A DNA stretch of 64,000 bases from an uncultured Spartobacteria bacterium (GTDB lineage: Bacteria; Verrucomicrobiota; Verrucomicrobiia; Chthoniobacterales; JAATET01), in NCBI GenBank assembly GCA_938011325.1, contig CALLUD010000030.1, positions 1-64,000 of the forward strand, given 5' to 3'. Below the pieces are notes generated by a model. The model was given only the letters and a program-made list of their open reading frames with translations, did no database searches and was not told the DNA's origin. A program made the translations under genes and the position numbers. Below, piece by piece: positions 1 to 9,483 of the stretch (its first letter is position 1; each line of letters starts with the position of its first letter).

Positions 1-71
1 TGCGGGTGCCTGCATTTCGTGGAAAATCGCTGGCGGTTGGGGCGAATCCGCTTCACAGATAGGCGGCTGCC

Positions 72-1352
72 ATGCGCATTGTTTTTGCCTCCCTCGGGTC
101 GCTCGGCGATCTGCACCCCCTGCTTGCCATGGCACGGGAGGCGGAGCGGCGCGGTCACACGGCCGTGATTGCCGCGTCGCAATGCTTCGGCGAATCCATC
201 GAGGCGCAGGGGTTTTCGTTTGCGCGCATCCGCCCGGATCTCACGCCCGCTCCGGAACGGCTCTCGCACCTGTCGCACCCGACGCATGGTCCGTCGCGGT
301 TGATGCGCGAGGAGATTTTTCCCAGCGTGCGGGCGACGTTCGACGACCTCCGGGCGGCGGCGCGGGACGCGGATTTGCTGGTCGTCGGGGAACTGCTGTA
401 TGTGGCGCCCCTGGTGGCGCGGGTGCTCGGGATTCCGTGGGTGAATGTGGTGCTGGCGCCGTCGTCGTTTCTTTCGACGATCGACCCGTGCGTGCTGGCG
501 CCGGTCGCGGCGCTGTATCGCTGGAAATGGCTGGGAAACTGGCCGCACCGCATCGTGCTCGGGCTGGGGCGGCGGGTGACCGCGCGGTGGAGCCGGCCGT
601 TGCAGGCGCTGCGCCGCGAGTTCGGCTGCCCGGATGCCGGCAATCCCATCTTCGACGGCAAGCACTCCCCGCATCGGGTGCTCGCGTGCTTTCCGGAATA
701 CTTCGCGGCGCCGCAGGAGGACTGGCCCGCGCAGGTGGAGCAATGCGGATTCGTGTTTTTCGAGCAATCCGCGAATCCGGCGACGACGCGGCGGATCGAA
801 GCCTTCCTTGCAAAAGGAGACCGGCCGATCGTCTTCACGCTGGGCTCCACGGCGGTTCACATCGCCGGCGACTTCTACGAATGGGCGGCGTCGGTGACGA
901 AGCGACTCGGGCGGCGCGCGATCCTGCTCAAGGGGCGCGCGGCACGGAACGTGGCGGAGTCGGACGACCTGCTCGTGCTGGATTACGCGCCGCTGGAGCA
1001 GCTGCTGCCCCGGGCGTGCGCGGTGGTGCATCACGGGGGGATCGGGAGTTGCGCGGAGGCGCTGCGATTCCAGGTGCCGTCGCTGGTGATTCCGTTCGGA
1101 TACGATCAACCCGACAACGCGGAGCGGCTTCGCCGGCTCGGCGTGGCGCGGGTGCTGCCGAGGCGGCGTTGCTCGGAGAGGCAGTTGTTGCGGGAATTGA
1201 CGGCGCTGCTGGACGGCGCGGACACGCAGCGGCCAACGCTCGCGAGGCTCGGTGCGGCGATTGATCCGGCGGGAAGTGTTGCGGCGGCGATCGACGCGCT
1301 CGAGGCTGCGGCGGCGGCAACGTCGAACGCCGAGCTGGCGGGAGTGCGCTGA
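72..1352 (+). CDS. Family-1 (GT-B) glycosyltransferase
   Basis: A 426-residue protein of the nucleotide-sugar glycosyltransferase family that includes UDP-glucuronosyl/macrolide glycosyltransferases and RhlB. The N-terminus (MRIVFASLGSLGDLHPLLA) is the typical first beta-alpha unit with a Gly-rich acceptor loop. The C-terminal donor-binding signature is visible around residues 315-350 as VVHHGGIGSCAEAL, followed by P-x-V-I-P-F-G-Y-D-Q-P-D-N-A. It probably transfers an activated sugar to a lipid or small hydrophobic acceptor at the cytoplasmic face; donor and acceptor cannot be read from sequence. The stop is followed 4 nt later by the ABC exporter start, so the pair may make and export a glycosylated product (inference). 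Confidence 0.85.
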   Translation: MRIVFASLGSLGDLHPLLAMAREAERRGHTAVIAASQCFGESIEAQGFSFARIRPDLTPAPERLSHLSHPTHGPSRLMREEIFPSVRATFDDLRAAARDADLLVVGELLYVAPLVARVLGIPWVNVVLAPSSFLSTIDPCVLAPVAALYRWKWLGNWPHRIVLGLGRRVTARWSRPLQALRREFGCPDAGNPIFDGKHSPHRVLACFPEYFAAPQEDWPAQVEQCGFVFFEQSANPATTRRIEAFLAKGDRPIVFTLGSTAVHIAGDFYEWAASVTKRLGRRAILLKGRAARNVAESDDLLVLDYAPLEQLLPRACAVVHHGGIGSCAEALRFQVPSLVIPFGYDQPDNAERLRRLGVARVLPRRRCSERQLLRELTALLDGADTQRPTLARLGAAIDPAGSVAAAIDALEAAAAATSNAELAGVR

Positions 1353-1356
1353 GTCG

Positions 1357-3153
1357 ATGGCGGGTTTTCCGGCAATCGCGAATGTGCGTCGCGCGCTCTC
1401 GCTGTTTCGGTATCTGCGGCCGTATCGACTGCGGTTCTCCGGAGCCATCGTCATGCTGCTGATCTCGACGGGCATCGGCCTGTCGTTTCCGTATCTCACC
1501 GGCCTGTTGCTCGATGCCGCGAGCGGTCAGGCGCCGCAGACCGGCTGGACCTCCAGTATCAACACGATCGCTCTGGTGCTGCTCGCTTCGCTGGCGACGC
1601 AGGCGATCTTCTCGTTCTTTGCGACGTTCTGGTTTTACAGCTGCGGCGAGAGCGCGATGGTCGATCTGCGCCGGGAGATCTTCGGGCGCTTGATCGGGCT
1701 GCCGATGACCTTCTTCGCCCAACGGCGGGTGGGGGAGCTCTCGAGCCGCATGACGAGCGACCTCACGCTGATGCAGGACCTGCTCACAATGACCGTGCCG
1801 CAGTTTCTCCGCCAGTGCCTGTTGATGACCGGCGGGCTCACTCTCGTCGCGCTGACCTCCTTTCGCCTCACCGCGCTGATGATCTGCACGTTTCCGGTGC
1901 TGATTCTCGTCGCGATCCTGTTTGGCAAACGGATTCGAAAGCACTCGCGCGAGGCGCAGGATCGCATGGCCGACAGCGTGACGGTGATCGAGGAATCGCT
2001 GCAGGGCATCGCGAACGTGAAGGCGTTTGGCAACGAGCGCTTCGAGCTGACCCGCTATGCCGGGCGTCTCGCGGAGTTTCTCGTCGTAATCCTCCGCACG
2101 GCACAACTGCGCGCATTGATGGTGTCGTTCATTATCTTCGGGATCTTCGGCTCGATCGTCGTCGTCTTCTGGTATGGCGCGCATCTCATGCAAACGGGCG
2201 CGCTGACGTTCGGGGAGTTCACGCGCTTCATTCTCTACACGACGTTTGTCGGCGGCTCGGTGGCGTCCTTTGCCGACGTGTTCAGTCACGTGCAGAAAAC
2301 CATCGGCGCGACCGATCGCGTGCGCGAGCTGCAGGTCGAGGAACCGGAGCTGCAGGCGTTGGCGAAGCCGGAAAATCCGCCGGCCCTTCGCGTGGCGGGC
2401 GACGTGCGATTCGAAAACGTCTCGTTTCGTTATCCGTCGCGGAGACAGACCGCAGTGCTGCGCCATCTTTCGCTGCAGGCACGGCCCGGTGAGAAAATCG
2501 CACTCGTCGGACCGAGCGGTGCGGGAAAATCGACGATCGTCGCGTTGCTGCTGCGCTTCTACGAACCGGACGAGGGTCAGTTGCTGATCGATGGAAAACC
2601 GGCGACCGGCTACACGCTCGAGGAGCTGCGGGCGCAGATGGCGGTCGTGCCGCAGGAGGTGCTGCTTTTCGGCGGAACGATCGAGGAGAACATCCGCTAC
2701 GGACGACCCGACGCAACGAAGGAGGAAGTGATCGAGGCGTCGCGCAAGGCAGCGTGCCACGAATTCATCGAGCGCTTTCCGGAAGGCTACGCGACGCTCG
2801 TCGGCGAACGCGGCGTGAAACTCTCGGGCGGGCAACGCCAGCGCATCGCGATTGCGCGGGCATTGCTGAAGGATCCCGCGATTCTCATTCTCGACGAGGC
2901 CACCAGCGCGCTCGATTCCGAGAGCGAGCATCTCATCCAGCAGGCGCTCGCGGTTCTGCTCGAGAACCGCACGGCATTCATCATCGCGCACCGGCTTTCC
3001 ACGGTGCGGCGCGCCGATCGCATTTACGTGATCGAGGATGGAAGCGTGCTCGAATCCGGCACGCACGACGAGCTGATCACTCGCGAGGACGGCCGCTACC
3101 GGCGACTCGCCGAAATGCAGTTTGGAACGCTGGAAAACGGAGCCGGCGGCTAG
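1357..3153 (+). CDS. ABC exporter, fused membrane and ATPase domains (MsbA/LmrA type)
   Basis: A 598-residue half-transporter. It has a six-helix transmembrane domain (about residues 15-320) and a C-terminal ATPase with Walker A GPSGAGKST near residue 385, signature LSGGQRQR near 488 and Walker B ILILDEATSALD near 509, followed by the H-loop (IIAHRLST). It should act as a homodimer exporting lipids, glycolipids or drugs. The open frame extends 35 codons upstream, but that part is Arg-rich and overlaps the glycosyltransferase. The ATG at 1357, 4 nt after the upstream stop, gives the normal family N-terminus. It is probably co-transcribed with the upstream glycosyltransferase. The 3' end overlaps the convergent DUF1275 gene by 4 nt. 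Confidence 0.9.
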   Translation: MAGFPAIANVRRALSLFRYLRPYRLRFSGAIVMLLISTGIGLSFPYLTGLLLDAASGQAPQTGWTSSINTIALVLLASLATQAIFSFFATFWFYSCGESAMVDLRREIFGRLIGLPMTFFAQRRVGELSSRMTSDLTLMQDLLTMTVPQFLRQCLLMTGGLTLVALTSFRLTALMICTFPVLILVAILFGKRIRKHSREAQDRMADSVTVIEESLQGIANVKAFGNERFELTRYAGRLAEFLVVILRTAQLRALMVSFIIFGIFGSIVVVFWYGAHLMQTGALTFGEFTRFILYTTFVGGSVASFADVFSHVQKTIGATDRVRELQVEEPELQALAKPENPPALRVAGDVRFENVSFRYPSRRQTAVLRHLSLQARPGEKIALVGPSGAGKSTIVALLLRFYEPDEGQLLIDGKPATGYTLEELRAQMAVVPQEVLLFGGTIEENIRYGRPDATKEEVIEASRKAACHEFIERFPEGYATLVGERGVKLSGGQRQRIAIARALLKDPAILILDEATSALDSESEHLIQQALAVLLENRTAFIIAHRLSTVRRADRIYVIEDGSVLESGTHDELITREDGRYRRLAEMQFGTLENGAGG

Positions 3154-3791
3154 TTGGCTTCAGACTTCCAGCCGACAACGAACGCCGTTGCCAGAATGAG
3201 GATCCCGCTCGCCAGCGCGGCGGCGGACGACGCCGCAAAGCGCACCAGCATGCCGCCGCAAAGCGCGCCAAGGAAATAGGCGGACCACGTCGCCAGCGGA
3301 AGCTGGACCCCCGCCGCGCGCGATTCCACGGGGCGCGCGCGGATCCATCGGCGAATCACGCTCGTGAGCGTGCTGGTCACGACCACGGTGCTGACTCCCG
3401 CGACACCGACCTGTGCGACTGCGGCGGCCTGCATTCCCATCGTAAAGGCGGTGAGCAGGGCGAGCCATTCCATCGACAACCCGAGCATTCCTGCGATCGC
3501 TCCCGCCAGCAGGATCCCTCCGGCGAACAGCAACACTCCCGCGACCCTGCGCGACCAGCCGGTCGGCGATTTCCGCAACGCCCATGCGGCGGCAGCGGCA
3601 CCAAGACAGAAGGCAACCAGCACCATCGCCGCCATGCTGCCGTCCTGCACGTTTGCATGCGCCAGCGCGAGACCGAGCAGCACGGTGTTGCCGGTCATGT
3701 TCGCCGGAAAAACGTCGGTGAGGAGAAACGCCGATGCGTCCACGCACCCCGCCGCCAGCGTCAATGGAAGGAGCAGGTGGTCGCGGTTCAT
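3150..3791 (-). CDS. DUF1275 (YoaK-type) membrane protein
   Basis: A 213-residue polytopic membrane protein. The N-terminus (LAAGCVDASAFLLTDVFPAN) followed by MTGNTVLLGLAL is the hallmark of DUF1275: a helix with the GxxDA motif, then F-x-A-N-M-T-G-N. About six hydrophobic segments follow. No biochemical function is established for the family. It lies 6 nt downstream of the DUF1080 gene in the direction of transcription and probably ends a short lepA-DUF1080-DUF1275 transcription unit. Confidence 0.8.
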   Translation of the reverse strand: MNRDHLLLPLTLAAGCVDASAFLLTDVFPANMTGNTVLLGLALAHANVQDGSMAAMVLVAFCLGAAAAAWALRKSPTGWSRRVAGVLLFAGGILLAGAIAGMLGLSMEWLALLTAFTMGMQAAAVAQVGVAGVSTVVVTSTLTSVIRRWIRARPVESRAAGVQLPLATWSAYFLGALCGGMLVRFAASSAAALASGILILATAFVVGWKSEAN

Positions 3792-3797
3792 GGCAGC

Positions 3798-4574
3798 TCA
3801 AAGCGCCTGCACTTCGATCCGGCGAAACTCGCACGGATGGCTCTCGGACTGCAGGCTGATCCAGCCTTCGGAGAACATGGCCCCGGCATTTTCACCGCTC
3901 TCGAGGAGACGCCGCGCATCGGCGTCCTCGGGATCCAGCTCGACGTCCTCACCGGTGAGCGTCTCGCGGCCGTTGATCCACACCTTCACAAGCCGTCCAC
4001 CGCGAACCTCCGCCTCCGCCTTGACCCATTCACCAGGCGGCAATGCCGGGATGGAACTTGCGATGCAATGATCGGAAACGGCGCGACCGTTGATTTTGAG
4101 AATCGTGCCCGGCGTGCAAAGACCACCGGTCGTTCCCGTCGAATTTCCCGCGCCCAAAAACTGAAGCTCGACCGAGGCCGGAAAATGCTGATCGCGCCCC
4201 ATCGTCGCCGGTGGCTGGCACAGCAACATCAGGCCGGAGTTTTCCTTTGCCCATTCAGGCCCGCCGTCCATCTGATCGCCGGTGAATCGATACTCGAGGC
4301 GAATTCGGAAATCGGATCGTCCCACGCGGTGGAACAGGTGACCGAACGAGTCGTTCCACCGGTCGTAATTCGCGTAGGAGACGACGATCGCGCCATCCTT
4401 CACCGAGAACGTGTTCAACGGATCCTCTCCGGGCGGCAGGCCGGCGATTTTCGGCGTCCAGCCGTCGAGGGACTTTCCGTCAAAGATCGGCGTCCATTCC
4501 CCGTTGGCGGCGGCGATGGGTGACGTCGCGACCAGCGCGAGGAGTGTGATCAAGGCTCTGGGGGGAGGAGCCAT
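3798..4574 (-). CDS. Secreted DUF1080 (3-keto-disaccharide hydrolase-like) protein
   Basis: A 258-residue protein with a Sec signal peptide (about residues 1-23, ending near AAANG) followed by one DUF1080 domain. The entry motif is visible as WTPIFDGKSLDGWTPK, with the concanavalin-like beta-sandwich markers EYRFTGDQ and NSGLMLLC further on. DUF1080 proteins are lectin/glucanase-fold proteins greatly expanded in Verrucomicrobiota and Planctomycetota; some hydrolyse 3-keto-glycosides. Here it is probably a periplasmic carbohydrate-active protein of unknown substrate. It starts 2 nt after the lepA stop, so it is read from the lepA message. Confidence 0.8.
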   Translation of the reverse strand: MAPPPRALITLLALVATSPIAAANGEWTPIFDGKSLDGWTPKIAGLPPGEDPLNTFSVKDGAIVVSYANYDRWNDSFGHLFHRVGRSDFRIRLEYRFTGDQMDGGPEWAKENSGLMLLCQPPATMGRDQHFPASVELQFLGAGNSTGTTGGLCTPGTILKINGRAVSDHCIASSIPALPPGEWVKAEAEVRGGRLVKVWINGRETLTGEDVELDPEDADARRLLESGENAGAMFSEGWISLQSESHPCEFRRIEVQAL

Positions 4575-4576
4575 GA

Positions 4577-6364
4577 TCAGCTGGTCTTCAGAACCTCGAT
4601 GAACGCCTCCTGCGGAATATTCACCGTGCCGATCGCCTTCATGCGCTTTTTGCCTTCCTTCTGCTTCTCGAGCAGCTTGCGCTTTCGCGTGATGTCACCG
4701 CCGTAGCACTTCGCGGTGACGTTCTTGCGCATCGCGCTAACCGACTCGCGGGCGATGATCTTTCCACCGATCGCCGCCTGGATCGCGACCTGATAAAGCT
4801 GCTTTGGAATGACTTCCTTGAGCTTCGCGGCGAGCGCACGCCCGCGGGCCTCCGCCTTGTCGCGATGGACGATCGAACTGAACGCATCGACCGGCTCGCC
4901 ATTGACGAGCATTTCGAGTTTCACAAGCTTCGCCGGGCGGTAGCCGGCCGGCTCGTAGTCCATCGACCCGTAGCCGCGGGTGAGGGTTTTGATCTTGTCG
5001 TGGAAGTCGACGAGAATCTCGTTCAGCGGAATCACCGCCGTGATCATGATGCGCTTCGTGTCGATCGACTCGGTGTGCTCGACGGTTCCGCGTTTTTCCA
5101 TCACGAGCTGCATCATATCGCCGATGTTCTCGTTGGGAACCATCACGTAGCACTTCACGACCGGCTCGCGGATTTCGGCAATGACGCTCGGATCGGGCAG
5201 GTTCGCGGGATTGTCCACCTCGAGCACGTCGCCATTCGTCTTCTCGACCTCGTAGATGACGCTCGGGTAGGTCGAGATGATGTCCATGTCGTATTCGCGA
5301 CGCAGACGCTCGATGATGATCTCCATGTGGAGCAGGCCGAGGAAGCCGCAGCGAAATCCGAAGCCCAGCGCGACGGAGCTTTCCGCCTGGAAGACGAAGG
5401 CCGCGTCGTTGAGCTGGAGCTTGCCCATGGCCGCCTTGAGTCGCTCGAAGTCGGCCGTATTGATCGGGTAAATGCCGCTGAAGACCATCGGATGGACTTC
5501 CTGGAAACCCGGAAGCGGTTCGGCGGCGGGACGCTTCGAATCGGTCAGCGTGTCGCCGATCTTGATCTCGGCGGTGGACTTGATGTTGGCGATGAAGTAG
5601 CCGACGTCGCCATCCTCCAGCGCGTCCTGCTGGACCATCTTCGGCGTGAAGACACCGACTTCCTTGATCTCGTAGTTCTTGTTCGTCGACATGAGCTTCA
5701 CGCCCATGCCGGGCGCGAGCCGGCCGGAAAAGATGCGCAGGTAGCCGACGACCCCGCGGTAGCCGTCGAACACGGAGTCGAACACCAGGCCGCGCAAAAT
5801 GTCGTCGCGGCGTTTCGGCGGAGGAATGCGATGAACGATCGCCTCGAGAATCTCGTGAATGCCAATGCCCGCCTTCGCGCTGGCGGCAATCGCCTCCTCG
5901 GCGGGAATTGCGAGGATGTCCTCGATCTGCTGTTTCACGCCCGCCACGTCGGCATTTGGCAGGTCGATCTTGTTGATGACGGGAATGATCGTGAGGTTCT
6001 GCTTCGCGGCGAGGTGGACGTTCGCGACCGTTTGCGCCTCGACGCCCTGGGCGGCATCGATGATGAGCAACGCGCCTTCGCACGCGGCCAGGCTGCGCGA
6101 GACCTCGTAGGAAAAGTCGACATGGCCCGGCGTGTCCATGAGGTTCAGCCGGTAGTCGTGACCGTCGTCGGCCCGATATTTCATCGTCACCGGATGCGAC
6201 TTGATCGTGATGCCGCGCTCCCGCTCGAGATCCATCGAGTCGAGCAGCTGATCCTCCTTTTCGCGTTCGGAGATCGTGCCGGTGCTCTCGAGCAGGCGGT
6301 CGGACAAAGTCGTCTTGCCGTGGTCGATATGGGCGATGATGCAGAAGTTTCGAGTGCGGGACAT
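4577..6364 (-). CDS. lepA: Elongation factor 4 (LepA), ribosomal back-translocase GTPase
   Basis: A 595-residue translational GTPase, close to the usual ~600. The start MSRTRNFCIIAHIDHGKTT carries the G1 P-loop directly at the N-terminus. G3 (DTPGHVDF) and G4 (NKIDLP) follow, then domain II, the EF-G-like domains, and the LepA-specific C-terminal domain ending in a basic tail (KCYGGDITRKRKLLEKQKEG). It binds the ribosome and affects elongation and initiation under stress. The frame is open 44 codons further upstream, but that stretch has no homologue-like sequence and would overlap the divergent promoter region, so the ATG at 6364 was chosen. Confidence 0.97.
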   Translation of the reverse strand: MSRTRNFCIIAHIDHGKTTLSDRLLESTGTISEREKEDQLLDSMDLERERGITIKSHPVTMKYRADDGHDYRLNLMDTPGHVDFSYEVSRSLAACEGALLIIDAAQGVEAQTVANVHLAAKQNLTIIPVINKIDLPNADVAGVKQQIEDILAIPAEEAIAASAKAGIGIHEILEAIVHRIPPPKRRDDILRGLVFDSVFDGYRGVVGYLRIFSGRLAPGMGVKLMSTNKNYEIKEVGVFTPKMVQQDALEDGDVGYFIANIKSTAEIKIGDTLTDSKRPAAEPLPGFQEVHPMVFSGIYPINTADFERLKAAMGKLQLNDAAFVFQAESSVALGFGFRCGFLGLLHMEIIIERLRREYDMDIISTYPSVIYEVEKTNGDVLEVDNPANLPDPSVIAEIREPVVKCYVMVPNENIGDMMQLVMEKRGTVEHTESIDTKRIMITAVIPLNEILVDFHDKIKTLTRGYGSMDYEPAGYRPAKLVKLEMLVNGEPVDAFSSIVHRDKAEARGRALAAKLKEVIPKQLYQVAIQAAIGGKIIARESVSAMRKNVTAKCYGGDITRKRKLLEKQKEGKKRMKAIGTVNIPQEAFIEVLKTS

Positions 6365-6449
6365 CGTGAGCCGGAAACGATCCGCGACGCGCGGCGGCAA
6401 GTCAAACCAACTTGACACCTCCGGCACGCCTTCGCAGGGATGGGTGGCC

Positions 6450-6920
6450 ATGAGCGAATCCCGATTTCGGTTCACGCCGCAGGCGGGGATAATCATCCTG
6501 CTGACGATGGCCGCGTTGTTTCTGCCGCTGTTCGGCGTGATCTGGTTCGCGCAGGGGTATTTCTCGAATCAGCAGCCTGCAGAGGTCGCAGCCCCGCCGC
6601 CGGTCGCCAGCGCCGTGCTGCGCGAGTCCCTGGAGCGTGCGGCTTCCGAGCAGCTCAAGATCGAGCCAATCGAGGACGAACGCGTCGTGCTGACCATCCC
6701 CACCACGGCGGAGGGCCGTCCGGCGAAACTGGAATCGCTGCAGGCGACCGTGAAGGCCTCGGGAGGCACGGCGATCGAGCTGGCGGAAAATCATTATCTC
6801 ATCAGCGGACCGGCGGGGACACGGGCGGCGGTTTCGACGGCGCTGCTCGGAAGCGCGCCTTCGGAGAGCGCCTCCGCGACCGGGGAAACGGAACTCTTCG
6901 AGGTGAAATTGTCGCCGTGA
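6450..6920 (+). CDS. Small membrane-anchored protein of unknown function
   Basis: A 156-residue protein with one N-terminal transmembrane segment (about residues 13-34, GIIILLTMAALFLPLFGVIW), then an Ala/Pro linker and a soluble domain rich in Glu/Val outside the membrane. I do not recognise a family. The upstream frame is open to about 6276, but the ATG at 6450 follows the lepA-divergent gap and gives a clean membrane anchor. The stop overlaps the GTG start of the phosphorylase-fold gene (GTGA), so the two are translationally coupled and may act together. Confidence 0.6.
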   Translation: MSESRFRFTPQAGIIILLTMAALFLPLFGVIWFAQGYFSNQQPAEVAAPPPVASAVLRESLERAASEQLKIEPIEDERVVLTIPTTAEGRPAKLESLQATVKASGGTAIELAENHYLISGPAGTRAAVSTALLGSAPSESASATGETELFEVKLSP

Positions 6921-7552
6921 TTCTGGTGACCTTTGCCATGCCGTTCGAAAGCGCCGACTTTCGAAGGCGCCCGATCGCGAAAAAGGTGCGGATCGTGCAC
7001 ACCGGTGTCGGCGAGGAGGCCGCGCGTGTCGCGCTGGAGCTGGCCGTGTGCGAGGAACTGCCGAGTCTGGTGGTGGCCTCGGGATTCGCAGGCGGGCTCA
7101 GAGAGGAGCACGCGATCGGCAATCTTCTCGTGCAGGGAAGTCCGGCGCCCGCCGGCTTTTCCACCGCGCGCTTCGGGACCTCGCGCGAGGTGCTGGCGAC
7201 GTCGGAGGCGAAAAGGAGTTTTCGCGAGGCGACCGGAGCGGATGCCGTCGAGATGGAAGGGCAGGGGATTCGTCAGGTCTGCGAGGCGGCAGGGGTTCCC
7301 TTGTTGATTGCGCGCGCCGTCAGCGACCGGCTTGAAGATGATCTCGGCCTCCCTCCCGAGCAGCTGGCGCGACTTTCCGCGCATCCGATCCGGGAGATGC
7401 CGGGACTTGTCCTGACGCTGCTGCGGAGCGCGGAGCGCCGACGGAATTTTCTCCGGATGGTCCGCGACTGCCGGAAGGCGCAGGCCGCCCTCGGCGAGGG
7501 GCTGGAGCGGCTATTGTTGCTGCTTCAGGAAGGCGATCCAGTCGGCCGCTGA
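6917..7552 (+). CDS. Nucleoside-phosphorylase-superfamily protein (nucleosidase-like)
   Basis: A 211-residue protein of the purine nucleoside phosphorylase / MTA-SAH nucleosidase / futalosine hydrolase fold. Visible markers are the N-terminus ILVTFAMPFES, the Gly-rich SGFAGGL loop near residue 55, the ribose-binding motif DAVEMEGQGI near residue 110 and ARAVSD near 133, where the Asp is the usual purine N7 acid. It probably cleaves an N-glycosidic bond; the choice between futalosine hydrolase (MqnB), a hopanoid-associated phosphorylase and an MTA/SAH nucleosidase cannot be made by eye. Start is GTG at 6917, overlapping the upstream stop by 4 nt. The last 42 nt overlap the convergent DUF4861 gene. 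Confidence 0.7.
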   Translation: MILVTFAMPFESADFRRRPIAKKVRIVHTGVGEEAARVALELAVCEELPSLVVASGFAGGLREEHAIGNLLVQGSPAPAGFSTARFGTSREVLATSEAKRSFREATGADAVEMEGQGIRQVCEAAGVPLLIARAVSDRLEDDLGLPPEQLARLSAHPIREMPGLVLTLLRSAERRRNFLRMVRDCRKAQAALGEGLERLLLLLQEGDPVGR

Positions 7553-8371
7553 CTGAATCATCGAGCCCTTGGCCCAGACGGACCCGACCTCAAATTCAAC
7601 GGCGCCGTCGGCGTCGGTTCGCATGATGCAGAGCACGTGCTCCTTGTCGTCGCTGGCGGCCTGCTCGAGCATTTTCACCACACGGTTCGGCGGAATCACG
7701 ACACCGGTGCCGAACCCGTGCCCCGCGAGCTCGTCCCAGATTGCCATGACCCCATCGCGCGGGAGCGGGACGATTTTTGCGTTGGGCGTCTGTGTGACCA
7801 AGCCGACGGCGACGGGCAGATCCTTGATTGGCCTGCCGTCACGGGTGAAAACGGAGCGGCTGGTGAACATGCGGTCGCCGAGTTTTTGCGTGATGGTTTT
7901 CTGCTCTTCCACGCGGCCCTCGGGAGTCTCGTATTCGTAGTTGGCGACAAATTTGACCTCGTCGGGACCGTCGGAAAGAACCTCGGCCGTCTGGTAAACG
8001 TCGGACGTGATCAGCTCGTCATCGATCCAGAGGGCGGTGCCGCCGCAGCCGCGGGTGTCGCCGACGCTATAGGCATCGAGTCCTTCGCCGTGATCCTCGT
8101 GGTAGCTCCGCACGCCCGCGAGGTCGTCCTTATACCAGGAGTTGATGACGGGATAGGGGACCGTCTTCACCCAGACGTCGATGCCGCTGTTTTCCACGCC
8201 ATCGCGAAGCGGCGGGCCATAAATGCGGTATGCCGTGAGATCGTTTTCCCAGGCGAGGTCGCCCTTGCGCTCGGGAACAACGCGGGCAAAGGCGCGCGGT
8301 TCGGCGTCGGGTTGCGCAAGGACGGTGGCTGCGAGCGCGGCGACAGAAAGCAGGGGAAGAAATGTTTTCAT
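7511..8371 (-). CDS. Secreted DUF4861 protein of the uronate operon
   Basis: A 286-residue protein with a Sec signal peptide (residues 1-19, cleavage after VLA) and one DUF4861 domain, recognisable by ENDLTAYRIYGPPL and DVWVKTVPYPVINSWY. Members lie in pectin, ulvan and glycosaminoglycan loci of Bacteroidota and Verrucomicrobiota; the catalytic role is not well established. It starts 13 nt downstream of kdgK on the same strand. It is therefore likely the exported component of the kdu operon, acting on the polysaccharide or oligouronide outside the cytoplasmic membrane (inference). The 3' end overlaps the convergent phosphorylase-fold gene by 42 nt. Confidence 0.75.
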   Translation of the reverse strand: MKTFLPLLSVAALAATVLAQPDAEPRAFARVVPERKGDLAWENDLTAYRIYGPPLRDGVENSGIDVWVKTVPYPVINSWYKDDLAGVRSYHEDHGEGLDAYSVGDTRGCGGTALWIDDELITSDVYQTAEVLSDGPDEVKFVANYEYETPEGRVEEQKTITQKLGDRMFTSRSVFTRDGRPIKDLPVAVGLVTQTPNAKIVPLPRDGVMAIWDELAGHGFGTGVVIPPNRVVKMLEQAASDDKEHVLCIMRTDADGAVEFEVGSVWAKGSMIQSAADWIAFLKQQQ

Positions 8372-8384
8372 GGAAGTGGGAGTT

Positions 8385-9482
8385 TCAGCGATCGACCCGG
8401 GCGCCTGCGCCGCGGACCAGTTTCTCGACCTCGGCGAGGTCTGCCATGGAGGTGTCGCCCGGCGTGGTCATCGCGAGCGCACCATGGGCCGCGCCGTATT
8501 CCACGGCCTTCGCCGCGTCGTTGAAGGTGAGAAATCCATAAATCAAACCCGACGCAAAGCTGTCGCCGCCGCCGACGCGATCGAGGATTTCGAGCCCCGG
8601 ACGATGCGTTGCTTCGTGAAACACGCCGTCGTGCCAGCAGATCGCGCCCCAGTCGTTGACGGTGGCCGTGCGCACCTCGCGAAGCGTCGTCGCGGCAACC
8701 TTGAAGTTCGGAAATTCCGCGACCGCGCGCTCGATCATTTTCTTGAAGCTTTCCGTGGCGAGGCCGGTGATGTTTTCTCCGAGGCCCTCGACCTCGAATC
8801 CCAGGCACGCCGTGAAATCCTCCTCGTTGCCGATCATGACATCGACGTATTTTGCGATTTCACGGTTCACCTCGCGAGCCCGCGCCTGACCGCCGATCGA
8901 CTTCCAGAGCGACGGTCGGTAGTTGAGGTCGTAGGAGACGATGGTGCCATGCTCGCGGGCTTTTTTGCAGGCCTCGATGACCACCTCCGCCGTGGTCTCG
9001 GACAGGGCCGCAAAAATCCCGCCCGTGTGAAACCAGCGCGCGCCGGCCCTTCCAAAAACTTCGTCCCAATCGACATCGCCGGGTTTCATCTGACTGGCGG
9101 CGGTGTGCCCGCGATCGGACGTGCCGCGCGCGCCACGCACTCCGTAACCGCGCTCGGTGAAGTTCAGGCCGTTGCGGACTTCCCGGCCAATGCCGTCGAA
9201 AGGCTTCCATTGCACGAAGCGTTGATCGACGCCGCCCTGCAGGATGAGGTCTTCGAGCAGGCGGCCGACGTCATTTTCCGCAAATGCCGAGACGAGGGCG
9301 GTGCGCATGCCGAAACAACGCCGCAGGCCTCGCGAGACGTTGTATTCGCCACCGCCTTCCCAGACCCGGAACTGGCGCGCCGTGCGGACCCGGCCTTCGC
9401 CGGGATCCAGCCGCAGCATTACTTCGCCGAGGGAAACGCAGTCGAATGTGCAGGAATCAGCGGAACGGAGGGAGAGAGCCAT
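8385..9482 (-). CDS. kdgK: 2-keto-3-deoxygluconate kinase (PfkB family)
   Basis: A 365-residue PfkB-family sugar kinase that phosphorylates 2-keto-3-deoxygluconate (KDG) to KDPG with ATP. N-terminal substrate-binding elements are CVSLGEVMLRLDPGE and WEGGGEYNVSRGL. The C-terminal signature GGGDSFASGLIYGF carries the catalytic base (Asp307). It is slightly longer than the ~310-340 usual for KdgK, with an insertion around residues 80-110. It lies 1 nt downstream of the KDPG aldolase gene, so kinase and aldolase are in direct pathway order within one message. Confidence 0.9.
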   Translation of the reverse strand: MALSLRSADSCTFDCVSLGEVMLRLDPGEGRVRTARQFRVWEGGGEYNVSRGLRRCFGMRTALVSAFAENDVGRLLEDLILQGGVDQRFVQWKPFDGIGREVRNGLNFTERGYGVRGARGTSDRGHTAASQMKPGDVDWDEVFGRAGARWFHTGGIFAALSETTAEVVIEACKKAREHGTIVSYDLNYRPSLWKSIGGQARAREVNREIAKYVDVMIGNEEDFTACLGFEVEGLGENITGLATESFKKMIERAVAEFPNFKVAATTLREVRTATVNDWGAICWHDGVFHEATHRPGLEILDRVGGGDSFASGLIYGFLTFNDAAKAVEYGAAHGALAMTTPGDTSMADLAEVEKLVRGAGARVDR

Positions 9483-9483
9483 G

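Noticed and set aside
928..3066. A 712-codon antisense frame over the ABC exporter (similar long antisense frames occur over lepA, dnaX, pckG and the histidine kinase)
   Set aside because: Same GC-driven artefact; low-complexity Arg/His/Glu-rich translation and no ribosome-binding site or homologue-like segment.
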